Shown: piece after piece, positions 34,119 to 43,338 of the stretch
Numbering within the stretch: the first letter of the stretch is position 1
Layout: each line of letters starts with the position of its first letter
Source: Actinomycetota bacterium
Lineage (GTDB): Bacteria > Actinomycetota > Acidimicrobiia > Acidimicrobiales > Ilumatobacteraceae
Direction of reading: 5' to 3'
DNA length: 49,382 nucleotides
Assembly: GCA_016213665.1 (NCBI GenBank)
Contig: JACQZX010000049.1
Coordinates: forward strand, 1 to 49,382
Translations under genes and position numbers: made by a program
The notes under the pieces: model-generated
Database searches by the model: none
Seen by the model: the letters and a program-made list of their open reading frames with translations, nothing else
What the model was told of the DNA's origin: nothing

Positions 34119-36917
34119 ATGGGCATCCTCGATCGCATACTCCGCGCCGGTGAAGGTAAGAAACTGAAGGCCTTGGAGGGCCTTGTCCCCGACATGAATG
34201 CGCTGTCCACGGAAACCGCGGCGCTCTCCGATGACGCGCTGCGTGGCAAGACCGTCGAGTTCCGCGGCCGCATCGAGCGTGGTGAGAGCCTCGACGACCT
34301 GCTCATCGAATCGTTTGCGGTCGTGCGCGAGGCAGCCACTCGAGTCATCGGCCAACGCCACTTCGACGTGCAGATGATGGGCGGCGCGGCACTGCACTTT
34401 GGCTGGGTAGCGGAAATGAAGACCGGCGAGGGCAAGACCTTGGTCAGCACGCTGCCCGCCTACCTCAACGGCCTTGGGGGCAAGGGTGTGCATCTGGTCA
34501 CGGTCAACGACTACCTCGCCCGTTTCCATGCCGAGTGGATGGGCCGCATCCATAACTGGTTGGGTCTGGAAGTTGGGCTCATCATTCCGGGGTTCAAGGA
34601 GCGGCCAGCCGAGAAGCGCGTGAACTACGCGGCTGATATCACCTACGGCACCAACAACGAGTTCGGGTTCGACTATCTGCGCGACAACATGGCCGCCACG
34701 TTGGCCGACAAGGTTCAGCGTGGCCACAACTTCGCGATCGTCGACGAAGTCGACAGCATCCTCATCGATGAAGCGCGAACTCCACTGATCATCTCCGGCC
34801 GTATCGCCGACGCGGCCAAGCTCTACTACCAGTTCGCCAGCATCGTGCGCTCGCTGCGCCGCGACGTCGACTACGAGGTAGAGGAGGACAAGCGCGTTGT
34901 CGTACCGCTGGAAGCCGGCATCGACAAAGTGGAAGCGGCGCTCGGCATCGACAACCTTTACGACGAGGTGCAACAGAACCTGGTGCACCAAATGCAGGTC
35001 GCGTTGAAAGCCAAGGAGCTGTACAAGCGCGATAAGGACTACATCATCGCCAACGGCGAAGTGAAGATCGTCGACGAGTTCACCGGGCGCGTGCTGGAAG
35101 GTCGCCGCTGGAGCGAGGGCATACACCAGGCGGTCGAGGCCAAAGAGGGTGTGAAGATCAAAGAGGAGAACCAAACCCTCGCCACCATCACGCTGCAGAA
35201 CTACTTCCGCATGTACGACAAGCTCGCCGGCATGACCGGCACAGCGCAGACCGAGGCCGCGGAATTGGCGAACACCTACGAGTTGCAGGTGGTACCGATA
35301 CCGACCAACAAGACGGTAGTCCGTGTCGACCAGGCCGATCTGATCTTCAAGTCGGAGCAAGCGAAATTCCAGTCCGTCGCCGACGACATCGCCGAGAAGT
35401 ACGAACGTGGTCAGCCGGTGCTCGTCGGAACGATCAGCGTCGAGAAGAGCGAGCACCTGGCGCGTCTGCTTCAGCAGCGCGGCATACCCCATGAAGTGCT
35501 CAACGCCAAGCAGCACACGCGTGAGGCACACATTGTCACCCAGGCGGGTCGCCTTCATGCCGTCACGGTGTCGACCAACATGGCGGGGCGCGGCGTCGAC
35601 ATTCTTCTCGGCGGTAACCCGGAGGGTCTCGCTCGTCACGAGACGCAGAAGGACGGCCACGACCCGGCGGTGATGGTCGACGACTTCGCGCTGCCGGTTC
35701 CGCTCGACCAGATGCCCGAGGAATTCCGCGAGGCCCGTGCCAAGGCACTGCATCGCTATCAGGAACTGCTCGATCAGTTGCGGGTCTCGTGTCAGGCTGA
35801 GGGCGACAAGGTTCGTGAGCTGGGCGGGCTTTACGTGTTGGGCACCGAAAGGCACGAAAGCCGGCGAATCGACAACCAGTTGCGCGGCCGCGGTGGTCGC
35901 CAGGGTGATCCTGGTGAGAGCCGCTTCTACCTGAGCCTCGACGACGAATTGATGCGGCTGTTTGCCACTGGCGCCCTCAGTTGGGTCATGGGTCGTGCAC
36001 TGCCCGACGATGAGGCGATCGAGGCGAAGATGGTGACCAAAGCCATCGAGCGAGCGCAGACAACCGTCGAGCAACGCAACGCCGAAATCCGCAAGAACGT
36101 GCTGAAGTACGACGAGGTGATGAACGAGCAGCGCAAGGTGATCTACGCGCGCCGCGATCAGATTCTCGAGGGTCTGGATCTCAAGGCTGCTGCCATGGAG
36201 TACCTATCCGATGCTGTCGACGCGCTCATCGACACGCATTGTGTCAGCGAGGCCGCGGACGAGTGGGATCTTGAAGGCTTGGTCAAGGAACTGAAGACCT
36301 ATTGGCCCAACGACATCACCGTCGACTCACTGCTGTCGGTCGATGACGCCGACGACATTTATGACCTGGTAGTTGCGAATGCCACCGCCTACTACGAGAA
36401 ACGCGAGGGCGAGCTGACTCCCGTAGTGATGCGCGACGTCGAGCGGCAGGTGATGTTGCGCATTATCGATCAGCGTTGGCGCGAGCACCTCGAGGAAATG
36501 GACTACTTGCAGGAAGGCATCAACCTGCGGGCGATGGGTCAGAAGGATCCCCTCACCGAGTGGCAGCGCGAAGGCTATGAAATGTTCGGTTCGCTGATGA
36601 AGGGAATCGCGCAGGACTTCGTGAAGTACGTGATGCACGTGCAGGTCATTCGCAAGGACGACCCGCAGCAGATCGTGCAGAACGTGCAGCAGACGTCGAG
36701 CGACAATCAAAAGACCGACGGCATCGCCGCGGCCGTAGGCGCCGGGGCGCTCGCGGCGGCAGGCACGGCGAGTGCGACGCCCGCGGGCGCGCAGGCGCCG
36801 GGTCCGAAGAAGCAGCAGACCGTCATCAAGGACGAGTTCTCCAAGACACCGCGCAACGCTCCTTGCCCGTGTGGCAGTGGCAAGAAATTCAAGATGTGCC
36901 ACGGCGCCACGCTGTGA
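34119..36917 (+). CDS. secA: Preprotein translocase ATPase SecA
   Basis: A 932-residue motor of the general secretion pathway. Seen: Walker A KTGEGKT (101-107) after AALHFGWVAEM, VNDYLARFHAEWMGRIHNWLGL, the NBD1 DEVDSILIDEARTPLIISG motif, the preprotein-binding region, GRxGDPG motif VI as RGGRQGDPGES, and the helical scaffold and wing. A Ala/Gly-rich linker near residues 870-900 leads to the zinc/SecB-lipid-binding tail CPCGSGKKFKMCHG. Length and motifs are those of the housekeeping SecA1. It is followed by prfB after 6 bp, an arrangement common in bacteria. Confidence 0.98.
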   Translation: MGILDRILRAGEGKKLKALEGLVPDMNALSTETAALSDDALRGKTVEFRGRIERGESLDDLLIESFAVVREAATRVIGQRHFDVQMMGGAALHFGWVAEMKTGEGKTLVSTLPAYLNGLGGKGVHLVTVNDYLARFHAEWMGRIHNWLGLEVGLIIPGFKERPAEKRVNYAADITYGTNNEFGFDYLRDNMAATLADKVQRGHNFAIVDEVDSILIDEARTPLIISGRIADAAKLYYQFASIVRSLRRDVDYEVEEDKRVVVPLEAGIDKVEAALGIDNLYDEVQQNLVHQMQVALKAKELYKRDKDYIIANGEVKIVDEFTGRVLEGRRWSEGIHQAVEAKEGVKIKEENQTLATITLQNYFRMYDKLAGMTGTAQTEAAELANTYELQVVPIPTNKTVVRVDQADLIFKSEQAKFQSVADDIAEKYERGQPVLVGTISVEKSEHLARLLQQRGIPHEVLNAKQHTREAHIVTQAGRLHAVTVSTNMAGRGVDILLGGNPEGLARHETQKDGHDPAVMVDDFALPVPLDQMPEEFREARAKALHRYQELLDQLRVSCQAEGDKVRELGGLYVLGTERHESRRIDNQLRGRGGRQGDPGESRFYLSLDDELMRLFATGALSWVMGRALPDDEAIEAKMVTKAIERAQTTVEQRNAEIRKNVLKYDEVMNEQRKVIYARRDQILEGLDLKAAAMEYLSDAVDALIDTHCVSEAADEWDLEGLVKELKTYWPNDITVDSLLSVDDADDIYDLVVANATAYYEKREGELTPVVMRDVERQVMLRIIDQRWREHLEEMDYLQEGINLRAMGQKDPLTEWQREGYEMFGSLMKGIAQDFVKYVMHVQVIRKDDPQQIVQNVQQTSSDNQKTDGIAAAVGAGALAAAGTASATPAGAQAPGPKKQQTVIKDEFSKTPRNAPCPCGSGKKFKMCHGATL

Positions 36918-36923
36918 GCCCAG

Positions 36924-38024
36924 ATGCGTGACTTCAGTGATGAACTCAAGGAGTTGCGGCGCCGACTGGGCGAGGCCGAGGACTACCTGAAGATTCCAGC
37001 CGGTCGATCGCGCCTCGCGGAACTGGAGATGGAGGTCGCCCGACCGGATCTGTGGGACGACCAGGAAGTTGCCAAGAAGGTCAATGGCGAGTACGCCAAC
37101 GTGAAGGCCGATCTCGATACCTTCGACTCGTTGAGTCGCGAGTTGGAAGATGCCGAACTGCTGCACGAGATGGCGCGCGATCTTGGCGACGAGTCGCAGG
37201 AGGGTGAGATCGAGGCCGCGGCGGTGTCGATCGGCCGCAAATTGCGTCAGCTCGACCTACGCAGCCTGTTCACCGGCGAGCACGACGAAGCCGATTGCAT
37301 AGTTCAGATCAACGCCAAAGACGGTGGTGTCGATGCGCAGGACTGGAGCGAGATCCTGCTGCGCATGTATTCACGGTGGGCTGAGCGACGAAAGTTCACG
37401 CTCGAGATAGACGAGGTCAGCCAGGGCACGGAAGCCGGCATTCTGTCCGCCGAGTTCACGATCACCGGTCGCTACGCCTACGGGCTGATGACCGGCGAGC
37501 GGGGCACGCACCGATTGGTGCGCATCAGCCCTTTCGACAACCAGGGCCGGCGGCAGACGAGCTTTGCCTCCGTGCAGGTGTGGCCGGTGATGGATGCACC
37601 CGATGTCGAGATCAACGAATCTGACATCGACATGCAGGTCTTCAGGGCGAGTGGTGCCGGCGGTCAGCACATCAACAAGACTTCCTCGGCCGTGCGGCTG
37701 ATCCACAAGCCAACGGGAATGGTTGCCAGCAGCCAAGAGGAGCGCAGCCAGCTGCAGAACCGGGAGAAGGCACTGCACCGGCTGAAGGCGATGGTGGCGG
37801 CCAAGATCGAAGAGGAACACGAGGTGGAACTGGCCCGCATCGCCGGACGCCAGGCACAGGTCGGGTGGGGCAGTCAGATCCGTTCCTACGTCGTGCAGCC
37901 CTATCAGATGGTCAAAGACCTGCGCACCGAGGTCGAGACCAGCCAAATCGAGGCGGTACTGGATGGCGATCTCGACGAATTCATGGAGGGCTATTTGCGG
38001 TGGCGACGGCGGGAGGCCGAGTGA
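36924..38024 (+). CDS. prfB: Peptide chain release factor 2
   Basis: A 366-residue class I release factor for UAA and UGA codons. Seen: helical domain 1, the codon-recognition tripeptide SPF (202-204) in RISPFDNQGRR, and the catalytic GGQ (246-248) in SGAGGQHINKTSSAV that triggers peptidyl-tRNA hydrolysis. The gene is one continuous frame: the in-frame UGA and programmed +1 frameshift of many prfB genes are absent. The ATG at 36924 follows secA by 6 bp. Confidence 0.97.
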   Translation: MRDFSDELKELRRRLGEAEDYLKIPAGRSRLAELEMEVARPDLWDDQEVAKKVNGEYANVKADLDTFDSLSRELEDAELLHEMARDLGDESQEGEIEAAAVSIGRKLRQLDLRSLFTGEHDEADCIVQINAKDGGVDAQDWSEILLRMYSRWAERRKFTLEIDEVSQGTEAGILSAEFTITGRYAYGLMTGERGTHRLVRISPFDNQGRRQTSFASVQVWPVMDAPDVEINESDIDMQVFRASGAGGQHINKTSSAVRLIHKPTGMVASSQEERSQLQNREKALHRLKAMVAAKIEEEHEVELARIAGRQAQVGWGSQIRSYVVQPYQMVKDLRTEVETSQIEAVLDGDLDEFMEGYLRWRRREAE

Positions 38025-38085
38025 GTGAGCTAGGTTTTGCTTCGCGGATGGGTCGAAAACTGAAAGAACGAGCTGAGAAACGTCC

Positions 38086-38763
38086 ATGATTCGACTCGAG
38101 AACGTCCACAAGATCTATTCCGCCGAAGTGACAGCGCTACGCGACGCAACTTTCGAAATCGCCAAGGGCGAGTTCGTCTTTCTGGTGGGACCCTCCGGCT
38201 CGGGCAAGAGCACGCTGCTGCGCCTGATGAACCGGCAGGAACGGCCCGAGCGTGGCGCGGTGCTGGTCGCCGGCCGCAACATCAACGACATGCCCGACGC
38301 CAAGGTGCCCTACCTACGCCGCAACCTCGGCAACATCTTCCAGGACTACAAGCTGCTCGCCAACAAGACCGTGTTCGAGAACATCGCGTTTGCCCTGGAG
38401 GTGATCGGCCGCCCGCGCCACGTGATCCGCCAACAGGTACCAGCGGTCCTCGACCTCGTCGGTCTCGGCGGCAAACAGGAGCGTTTCCCTCACCAACTTT
38501 CCGGTGGCGAGCAGCAGCGTGTTTCGATCGCTCGCGCCTTCGTCAACCGGCCATTGATCCTGCTCGCCGACGAGCCCACCGGTAACCTCGACCCGGCGAC
38601 CGGTGAAGGGATCATGCGCCTGCTCGATCGCATCAACAAGACCGGCACGACGGTTGTGATGGCCACTCACGATCAACGCATCGTGAACATGATGCGCAAG
38701 CGAGTGATTCAACTTGATCGCGGCACGATCGTGCGCGACCAGGCGCGTGGAGTGTACGAATGA
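38086..38763 (+). CDS. ftsE: Cell division ATP-binding protein FtsE
   Basis: A 225-residue ABC ATPase of the FtsEX complex, which couples ATP hydrolysis to activation of peptidoglycan hydrolases at the septum. Seen: Walker [10 protein letters not shown] (35-43), [20 protein letters not shown] (the FQDYKLL Q-loop region typical of FtsE), signature [15 protein letters not shown] (about 138-152), Walker [12 protein letters not shown] and the switch His in MATHD. It ends in an ATGA overlap with ftsX. A 61-bp gap separates it from prfB and has no clear promoter. Confidence 0.97.
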   Translation: MIRLENVHKIYSAEVTALRDATFEIAKGEFVFLVGPSGSGKSTLLRLMNRQERPERGAVLVAGRNINDMPDAKVPYLRRNLGNIFQDYKLLANKTVFENIAFALEVIGRPRHVIRQQVPAVLDLVGLGGKQERFPHQLSGGEQQRVSIARAFVNRPLILLADEPTGNLDPATGEGIMRLLDRINKTGTTVVMATHDQRIVNMMRKRVIQLDRGTIVRDQARGVYE

Positions 38764-39659
38764 TCTCGCGCCTGAGGTACACATTTCGGGAGATGTGGGC
38801 GAGTCTGTCCCGCAACCTCACACTGACGTTCGCGGCGGTCATCACTTCGACCGTCTCGTTGTTCCTGTTCGGCATGACGCTGCTGATTCAGCAGGGATTC
38901 GAGAATCAGCTCAAGCTGTGGACAGGCGGCGTCGAGATGATCGTCTATGTGAAGCACGGCGCCACCCCAGATCAGATTGCGTACCTCGAGGGCGCATTGC
39001 AAAGCCAGACCAGCGTCATCAAGTCGGTCGACTTTTGCGACGAGGTCTGCGCCGCCGATGTCGCGACCACCCTCTTTGCCGGCGACCCTGGCACGCTCGA
39101 TCAGTTGCTGCCGGCAATACCCTCGTTCTTCAGGGTTACCCCGATTGATCAGGAGAGCAGTGCCGTGTTGCGGTCGTTGAAGGCCGACTTCAAAACGCTG
39201 CCCAACGTCGAGGAGGTCAGGACACCCGACGATGCCGTTGAGGTGCTCAGCCAATTGAAGGGGTTCTTCGGTGTGCGCACACTGGTGATGTCGGTGGTGC
39301 TGCTGTTGGCGTCCGCGCTCTTGATCTGGAACACGATTCGAACGGCGATGTTCGCCCGTCGTCGGGAGATAGAAGTGATGAAGCTGGTCGGAGCCACCAA
39401 CTGGTTCATCCGGTTACCGTTCATGTTGGAAGGCCTATTGCAAGGCATCGTCGGCGCCGCGCTCGGAAGCGCGTTCTTGTTGTTCGTCAACGACGACTGG
39501 ACCAAGGGTGTTCGCGGGTTTCCCGACACATCAGGTTTGGAGGGTTTCGTGGTCACCGGCGGGTATCCGGTCGTCGTCTGCTTCTTGATGATCGGTCTCG
39601 GTGCCGTCGTCGGTGCCGTCGGTTCCGCGACGGCTGCCAGTCGCTTCCTCGACGTTTAG
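38760..39659 (+). CDS. ftsX: Cell division protein FtsX
   Basis: A 299-residue integral membrane partner of FtsE: TM1 (LTLTFAAVITSTVSLFLFGM), an extracytoplasmic domain (about 50-165) that recruits peptidoglycan hydrolases, then three C-terminal helices (VVLLLASALLIWNTIRTAMF, FMLEGLLQGIVGAALGSAFL, VVCFLMIGLGAVVGAVGSAT). RREIEVMKLVGATNWFIRLPF is the conserved FtsX cytoplasmic loop. Two Cys in the outer domain (VDFCDEVCAAD) may form a disulfide. The start overlaps the ftsE stop by 4 bp, so they are translationally coupled. Confidence 0.96.
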   Translation: MISRLRYTFREMWASLSRNLTLTFAAVITSTVSLFLFGMTLLIQQGFENQLKLWTGGVEMIVYVKHGATPDQIAYLEGALQSQTSVIKSVDFCDEVCAADVATTLFAGDPGTLDQLLPAIPSFFRVTPIDQESSAVLRSLKADFKTLPNVEEVRTPDDAVEVLSQLKGFFGVRTLVMSVVLLLASALLIWNTIRTAMFARRREIEVMKLVGATNWFIRLPFMLEGLLQGIVGAALGSAFLLFVNDDWTKGVRGFPDTSGLEGFVVTGGYPVVVCFLMIGLGAVVGAVGSATAASRFLDV

Positions 39660-39687
39660 ATGAACGTCTAGATACCGCTTCGACCTG

Positions 39688-40548
39688 ATGGACTACAGCG
39701 AGATCAAGTACGAGGTTGCGAGCAGCATCGCGACGATCACGCTGAATCGTCCGCAGAAGCTGAATGCCTTCACCAACACGATGATGCGCGAGTTGCTCGA
39801 CGCGTTCGATGCCGCCGACACCGACGACGACGTGCGGGTGGTGATTGTCACTGGCTCCGGGCGTGCGTTTTGTGCCGGTGCCGACCTTGGGAGCGGTGGC
39901 GCGACGTTCGCTCGCGGCGGCAGCGATGAACAAACCGACGCCGGGGTGCCCCGCGACGGTGGTGGCATGGTCTCGCTGCGAATCTTCGAGTGCAGCAAAC
40001 CTGTGATCGGCGCGATCAACGGCGCGGCGGTAGGGGTTGGCGTCACGATGACGTTGCCGATGGATGTCAGACTCGCCAGCGAGAACGCCAGATTCGGCTT
40101 CGTGTTCGCTCGCCGGGGAATCGTTCCGGAAGCGTGCTCATCGTGGTTTCTGCCGCGGTTGGTCGGAATCAGCCAAGCGCTCGAATGGTGCTACTCAGGT
40201 CGCGTTTTCTCCGCCGAGGAAGCCCTTGCCGGCCGATTGGTGCGGTCGGTGCACCCGGCCGCCGACTTGCTGCCGGCGGCACGGGCGATTGCAGCCGAGA
40301 TCATTGACAACACGGCGCCAGTGAGCGTTGCGCTCACCCGCCAGCTGCTGTGGCGGATGCTCGGGGCCAATCATCCGATGGAAGCGCACCGCGCTGATTC
40401 GCGAGGGATTCTGCTGCAGGGCCGGAGCGCCGACGCAACCGAGGGTGTCATGAGCTTCCTGGAGAAGCGGCCGCCCGCATTCCCGGGCAAAGTCAGCGCC
40501 GGTCTTCCCGACATCTTTCCATCTCAGGAAAGTCCCAAGTTTTCGTAA
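39688..40548 (+). CDS. Enoyl-CoA hydratase/isomerase family protein
   Basis: A 286-residue crotonase-fold enzyme. Seen: ITLNRPQKLNAFTNTMMREL, the oxyanion-hole loops GRAFCAGADLGS and GAINGAAVGVGVTMTLPMD, and FVFARRGIVPEACSSWFLPR with the catalytic-Glu region. The typical reaction is hydration of 2-enoyl-CoA in fatty-acid or aromatic-acid degradation. The insert GGATFARGGSDEQTDAGVPR is longer than in short-chain EchA. The gene is only 28 bp after ftsX, without recognisable promoter, but functional linkage is not expected. Confidence 0.88.
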   Translation: MDYSEIKYEVASSIATITLNRPQKLNAFTNTMMRELLDAFDAADTDDDVRVVIVTGSGRAFCAGADLGSGGATFARGGSDEQTDAGVPRDGGGMVSLRIFECSKPVIGAINGAAVGVGVTMTLPMDVRLASENARFGFVFARRGIVPEACSSWFLPRLVGISQALEWCYSGRVFSAEEALAGRLVRSVHPAADLLPAARAIAAEIIDNTAPVSVALTRQLLWRMLGANHPMEAHRADSRGILLQGRSADATEGVMSFLEKRPPAFPGKVSAGLPDIFPSQESPKFS

Positions 40549-40570
40549 AGTCGATCACGTTGGGTGCCGA

Positions 40571-40765
40571 ATGAAAGGCATGTCAACGACAACACGTTTA
40601 CGGGCAGGCAATGTCATCGAGATCGAGGTCGAGGGCGTCGCCGTGTCGGCACTGGTGCTGCTCGCCGCGGGTGATGCTGTCATTCTCGACATGTGCGATG
40701 GCAGCACTCCGGTCGTGGTCCGCTTGAGCGACCTCGGACCAGTTCGCGTCTTCGACCCCAGCTGA
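40571..40765 (+). CDS. Small hypothetical protein
   Basis: A 64-residue frame that fills the gap between the enoyl-CoA hydratase gene and the convergent methyltransferase gene. MKGMSTTTRLRAGNVIEIEV, then repeated beta-strand-like stretches (VSALVLLAAGDAVILDMCDG, TPVVVRLSDLGPVRV) suggest a small beta-barrel. Codon use looks like that of its neighbours. ATG 40580 (MSTTTR) is an alternative start. No family recognised. Confidence 0.5.
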   Translation: MKGMSTTTRLRAGNVIEIEVEGVAVSALVLLAAGDAVILDMCDGSTPVVVRLSDLGPVRVFDPS

Positions 40766-40772
40766 CACAACG

Positions 40773-41576
40773 TCAACGCCGGCGTAACTGCCAGCAGGCC
40801 ACCGCGGTTGCTGCGGCAACATTCAACGAGTCGACCCCGTCGTACATCTCGATCCGGGCACGAATCGACGCGGCTTCCATCACGGCGGGCGTCAGGCCCA
40901 CCCTCTCGGCACCGACAAGGAGTGCGATTCGGCCGTCGGGCGCCACGTCTTCGAGCGGAACGGCGGCGACGTCCGGGGTCAGCGCGCAAACGAGCCAGTC
41001 GGCGGCCCTCAACGTCTTTATGGTCTCGCTCATGTCGCCGACGCGGGCATGGGGGAGATGCAGGGTCTGACCCATCGACACGCGCAGTGCGCGCCTGGCA
41101 AGCGGATCGGCGCTGGTGCTGTCGATCACGAGTCCACTCCAGCCGAGTCCCAAACCATTGCGGGCGATGCTGCCCATGTTCAGCGGGTTGTCGACGGCCT
41201 CGACGAGAATGATTCGGTCGGTTCGGGCGGCGATCTCGTCGACGGTTACCCGAGCGGGCCGCTGGAACAGGGCGACGACGCTGTAGGGCGTGCCCATCTT
41301 GGTGATCGCTGTTCGCATCAGCTCGCCGCCTGCAAATACATCAATCCGGTGGAGCAGTTGCTCTGTAATCGCGGGCGGGCGCCGCGAGTCGACTAGCGCG
41401 GACACTGGCACGCAACCCGCGGCAAGTGCTCGCTCGACGACGAGGTCGCCTTCGGCCATGAAGAGGCCGTCACCAGCGTCACTACGCCGCTGAACGCGAT
41501 TGGTAAGGCCGCGCTCGTTGAACCGGAATGCTGCGACGCGCGGATCGTCGGGGTCGTCGATCGGTATCAGCGTCAC
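40773..41576 (-). CDS. SpoU/TrmH family RNA 2'-O-methyltransferase
   Basis: A 267-residue SPOUT methyltransferase. The N-terminal substrate-binding domain (MTLIPIDDPDDPRVAAFRFN) is followed by the knot domain with motif 1 VEAVDNPLNMGSIARNGLGL, motif 2 LLVGAERVGL, and motif 3 YDGVDSLNVAAATAVAC. It uses SAM to methylate a ribose 2'-OH of tRNA or rRNA; the site is unknown. The GTG at 41576 is chosen because it starts the conserved part 13 bp after the menB stop; a longer frame reading back into menB is not coding. It is probably co-transcribed with menB. Confidence 0.88.
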   Translation of the reverse strand: MTLIPIDDPDDPRVAAFRFNERGLTNRVQRRSDAGDGLFMAEGDLVVERALAAGCVPVSALVDSRRPPAITEQLLHRIDVFAGGELMRTAITKMGTPYSVVALFQRPARVTVDEIAARTDRIILVEAVDNPLNMGSIARNGLGLGWSGLVIDSTSADPLARRALRVSMGQTLHLPHARVGDMSETIKTLRAADWLVCALTPDVAAVPLEDVAPDGRIALLVGAERVGLTPAVMEAASIRARIEMYDGVDSLNVAAATAVACWQLRRR

Positions 41577-41589
41577 GGGGACACCGGGC

Positions 41590-42510
41590 TCAGAACTGCC
41601 AGGGGAACTGGCTCCAGTCGGGGGAGCGCTTGTCGATGAACGACGAGCGACCCTCCTCTGCTTCGTCGGTGGCGTAGGCGAGGCGGGTGGCCTCACCGGC
41701 GAAGACCTGCTGACCGACCAGGCCGTCGTCGATCATGTTGAACGCGAACTTCAGCATCCGCTGCGCCGTCGGACTCTTGCCGTTGATCTCCTTGGCCCAT
41801 TGCAGTGCGGTGGCTTCAAGTTCCGCATGGGGAACGGAGGCGTTGACCATCCCCATGCGGTACGCGTCGTCGGCGCCGTACTCGCGGCCGAGGAAGAAGA
41901 TTTCGCGCGCGAACTTCTGACCTACCTGACGAGCGAGGTATGCACTCCCGAACCCGCCGTCGAAGCTGGCAACGTCGGCATCGGTCTGCTTGAAGCGAGC
42001 ATGCTCGGTGCTCGCAATGGTGAGGTCGCTGACCACGTGCAGGCTGTGGCCGCCGCCTGCTGCCCAACCCGGCACCACACACAGCACTACTTTGGGCATG
42101 AACCTGATGAGTCGCTGCACCTCCAGGATGTGCAGTCGGCCGGGGCGTCCGACCTCGATTGTCTCGCGCGAGTCGCCGGCATGCCCGCCTGCGTCGGCGA
42201 CGGTGTACTTGTAGCCGTCGCGGCCACGAATGCGCTGGTCGCCGCCGCTGCAAAACGCCCAGCCGCCGTCCTTGGGCGATGGGCCGTTGCCGGTGAGAAT
42301 CACACAGCCGACGTCGGTGCACATTCGTGCGTGGTCGAGCGCGGTGTACAGCTGATCGACGGTTCTCGGTCGAAAGGCGTTGCGCACCTCGGGCCTGTTG
42401 AACGCCACGCGCACGGTGCCGTGTTCGTTGGCGCGGTGATAAGTGATGTCGTCGAAGTCGAAGCCGGTGACTTGGTGCCAGGCGGTCGGGTCGAAGATCG
42501 CAGAGACCAT
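41590..42510 (-). CDS. menB: 1,4-dihydroxy-2-naphthoyl-CoA synthase
   Basis: A 306-residue crotonase-fold enzyme cyclising O-succinylbenzoyl-CoA in menaquinone synthesis. Family-specific features: ITYHRANEHGTVRVAFNRPE, GWAFCSGGDQRIRGRDGYKY (the MenB GGDQ loop), WAAGGGHSLHVVSDLTIAS, DADVASFDGGFGSAYLARQV and GQKFAREIFFLGREY. DGGFG(S)xYLAR marks MenB rather than a generic hydratase. TAGAGT stands 6 nt before the ATG. It is divergent from cofE. No other men gene is in the window. Confidence 0.93.
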   Translation of the reverse strand: MVSAIFDPTAWHQVTGFDFDDITYHRANEHGTVRVAFNRPEVRNAFRPRTVDQLYTALDHARMCTDVGCVILTGNGPSPKDGGWAFCSGGDQRIRGRDGYKYTVADAGGHAGDSRETIEVGRPGRLHILEVQRLIRFMPKVVLCVVPGWAAGGGHSLHVVSDLTIASTEHARFKQTDADVASFDGGFGSAYLARQVGQKFAREIFFLGREYGADDAYRMGMVNASVPHAELEATALQWAKEINGKSPTAQRMLKFAFNMIDDGLVGQQVFAGEATRLAYATDEAEEGRSSFIDKRSPDWSQFPWQF

Positions 42511-42516
42511 GACGAC

Positions 42517-42522
42517 ACTCTA
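42517..42522 (-). promoter_or_regulatory. -10-like element TAGAGT for menB
   Basis: TAGAGT on the reverse strand, 6 nt before the menB ATG, with no Shine-Dalgarno. It faces away from the cofE element 42 bp further on. Confidence 0.45.
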
Positions 42523-42564
42523 CGGATGCCAGCAGACCTCTACGGGTCGAATGACGGGCGGTGC

Positions 42565-42570
42565 TACGGT
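42565..42570 (+). promoter_or_regulatory. -10-like element TACGGT for cofE
   Basis: TACGGT, 6 nt before the GTG at 42577, in the 66-bp menB/cofE divergent gap. Confidence 0.4.
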
Positions 42571-42576
42571 GAGCAC

Positions 42577-43329
42577 GTGACGGCGTTGAAGATCTTCGGC
42601 GTCGCGGGACTGCCGGAGATCGAAGCTGGGGCTGATCTCGGACTGCTCATCGGCAACGCCGCCGCCGCCCAGGGGCTGGCGATCACGGACGGTGACATTG
42701 TCGTGGTCACCTCCAAGGTCGTATCCAAGGCAGAGGGGCGCACGGTCGAGCTGGCCGATGTCGAACCCTCGTCCTTCGCCCGTGACTGGTCGGCGATGTG
42801 GGACAAGGATGCTGCAGTCACAGAGATCGTGCTGCGCGAAGCCAAGCGCATCGTGCGTCAACTCGGTCCGATCCTGATCACCGAGACTCACCACGGGTAC
42901 GTCTGCGCGAACAGCGGGGTCGATCAGTCGTCTTCCGGGGCGCACGGACGCGCGGTGCTGCTGCCGGTCGATCCCGATGCGTCCGCGCGCTCAATTCGAG
43001 CGTCGCTGCTTGCGCAAGGTGCTGATGCAGCGGTGATCATTTCCGACACCTTCGGTCGCGCCTGGCGAGAAGGGCAGACCGATGTCGCGATCGGCATCGC
43101 CGGCATGCAACCAATACTCAGCTATATCGGGCAGGTCGACCCGCACGGTCACGAGTTCCAGGTACAGGCGCTGTGCGTTGCCGATCAGTTGGCAGGTGCG
43201 GCTGAGCTGGTGAAGGGCAACGTCGCACGTGTGCCCGCGGCGGTGATCAAGGGTTACCCGTGGGAGGCCGACGACAGCGCAACGATTGCGCCGGTGCTCC
43301 GTGATCAGTCGCGCGATCTGTTTCGCTAG
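42577..43329 (+). CDS. cofE: F420-0:gamma-glutamyl ligase
   Basis: A 250-residue CofE domain that adds gamma-linked Glu residues to F420-0 with GTP. Seen: IFGVAGLPEIEAGADLGLLI, GDIVVVTSKVVSKAEGRTVE, ITETHHGYVCANSGVDQSSS (the metal and GTP-binding region), ADAAVIISDTFGRAWREGQT and VADQLAGAAELVKGN. It is single-domain: the C-terminal FMN reductase domain of mycobacterial FbiB is absent, so the dehydro-F420-0 reductase step must be encoded elsewhere. GTG start; the longer upstream frame on the antisense strand of menB is not coding. Its partner cofD is at 13141-14157. Confidence 0.93.
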   Translation: MTALKIFGVAGLPEIEAGADLGLLIGNAAAAQGLAITDGDIVVVTSKVVSKAEGRTVELADVEPSSFARDWSAMWDKDAAVTEIVLREAKRIVRQLGPILITETHHGYVCANSGVDQSSSGAHGRAVLLPVDPDASARSIRASLLAQGADAAVIISDTFGRAWREGQTDVAIGIAGMQPILSYIGQVDPHGHEFQVQALCVADQLAGAAELVKGNVARVPAAVIKGYPWEADDSATIAPVLRDQSRDLFR

Positions 43330-43338
43330 CGGCCTGGA

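Noticed and set aside
34047-36074. 675-codon reverse-strand open frame opposite secA
   Set aside because: SecA motifs on the other strand are complete; the antisense product has no recognisable domain or start signal.
36924-38024. Programmed frameshift in prfB
   Set aside because: The gene is one open frame through SPF and GGQ; there is no early in-frame UGA. Absence is usual in Actinobacteria.
41500-42576. In-frame upstream extension of cofE
   Set aside because: It is antisense to menB; CofE homology starts at the GTG at 42577.
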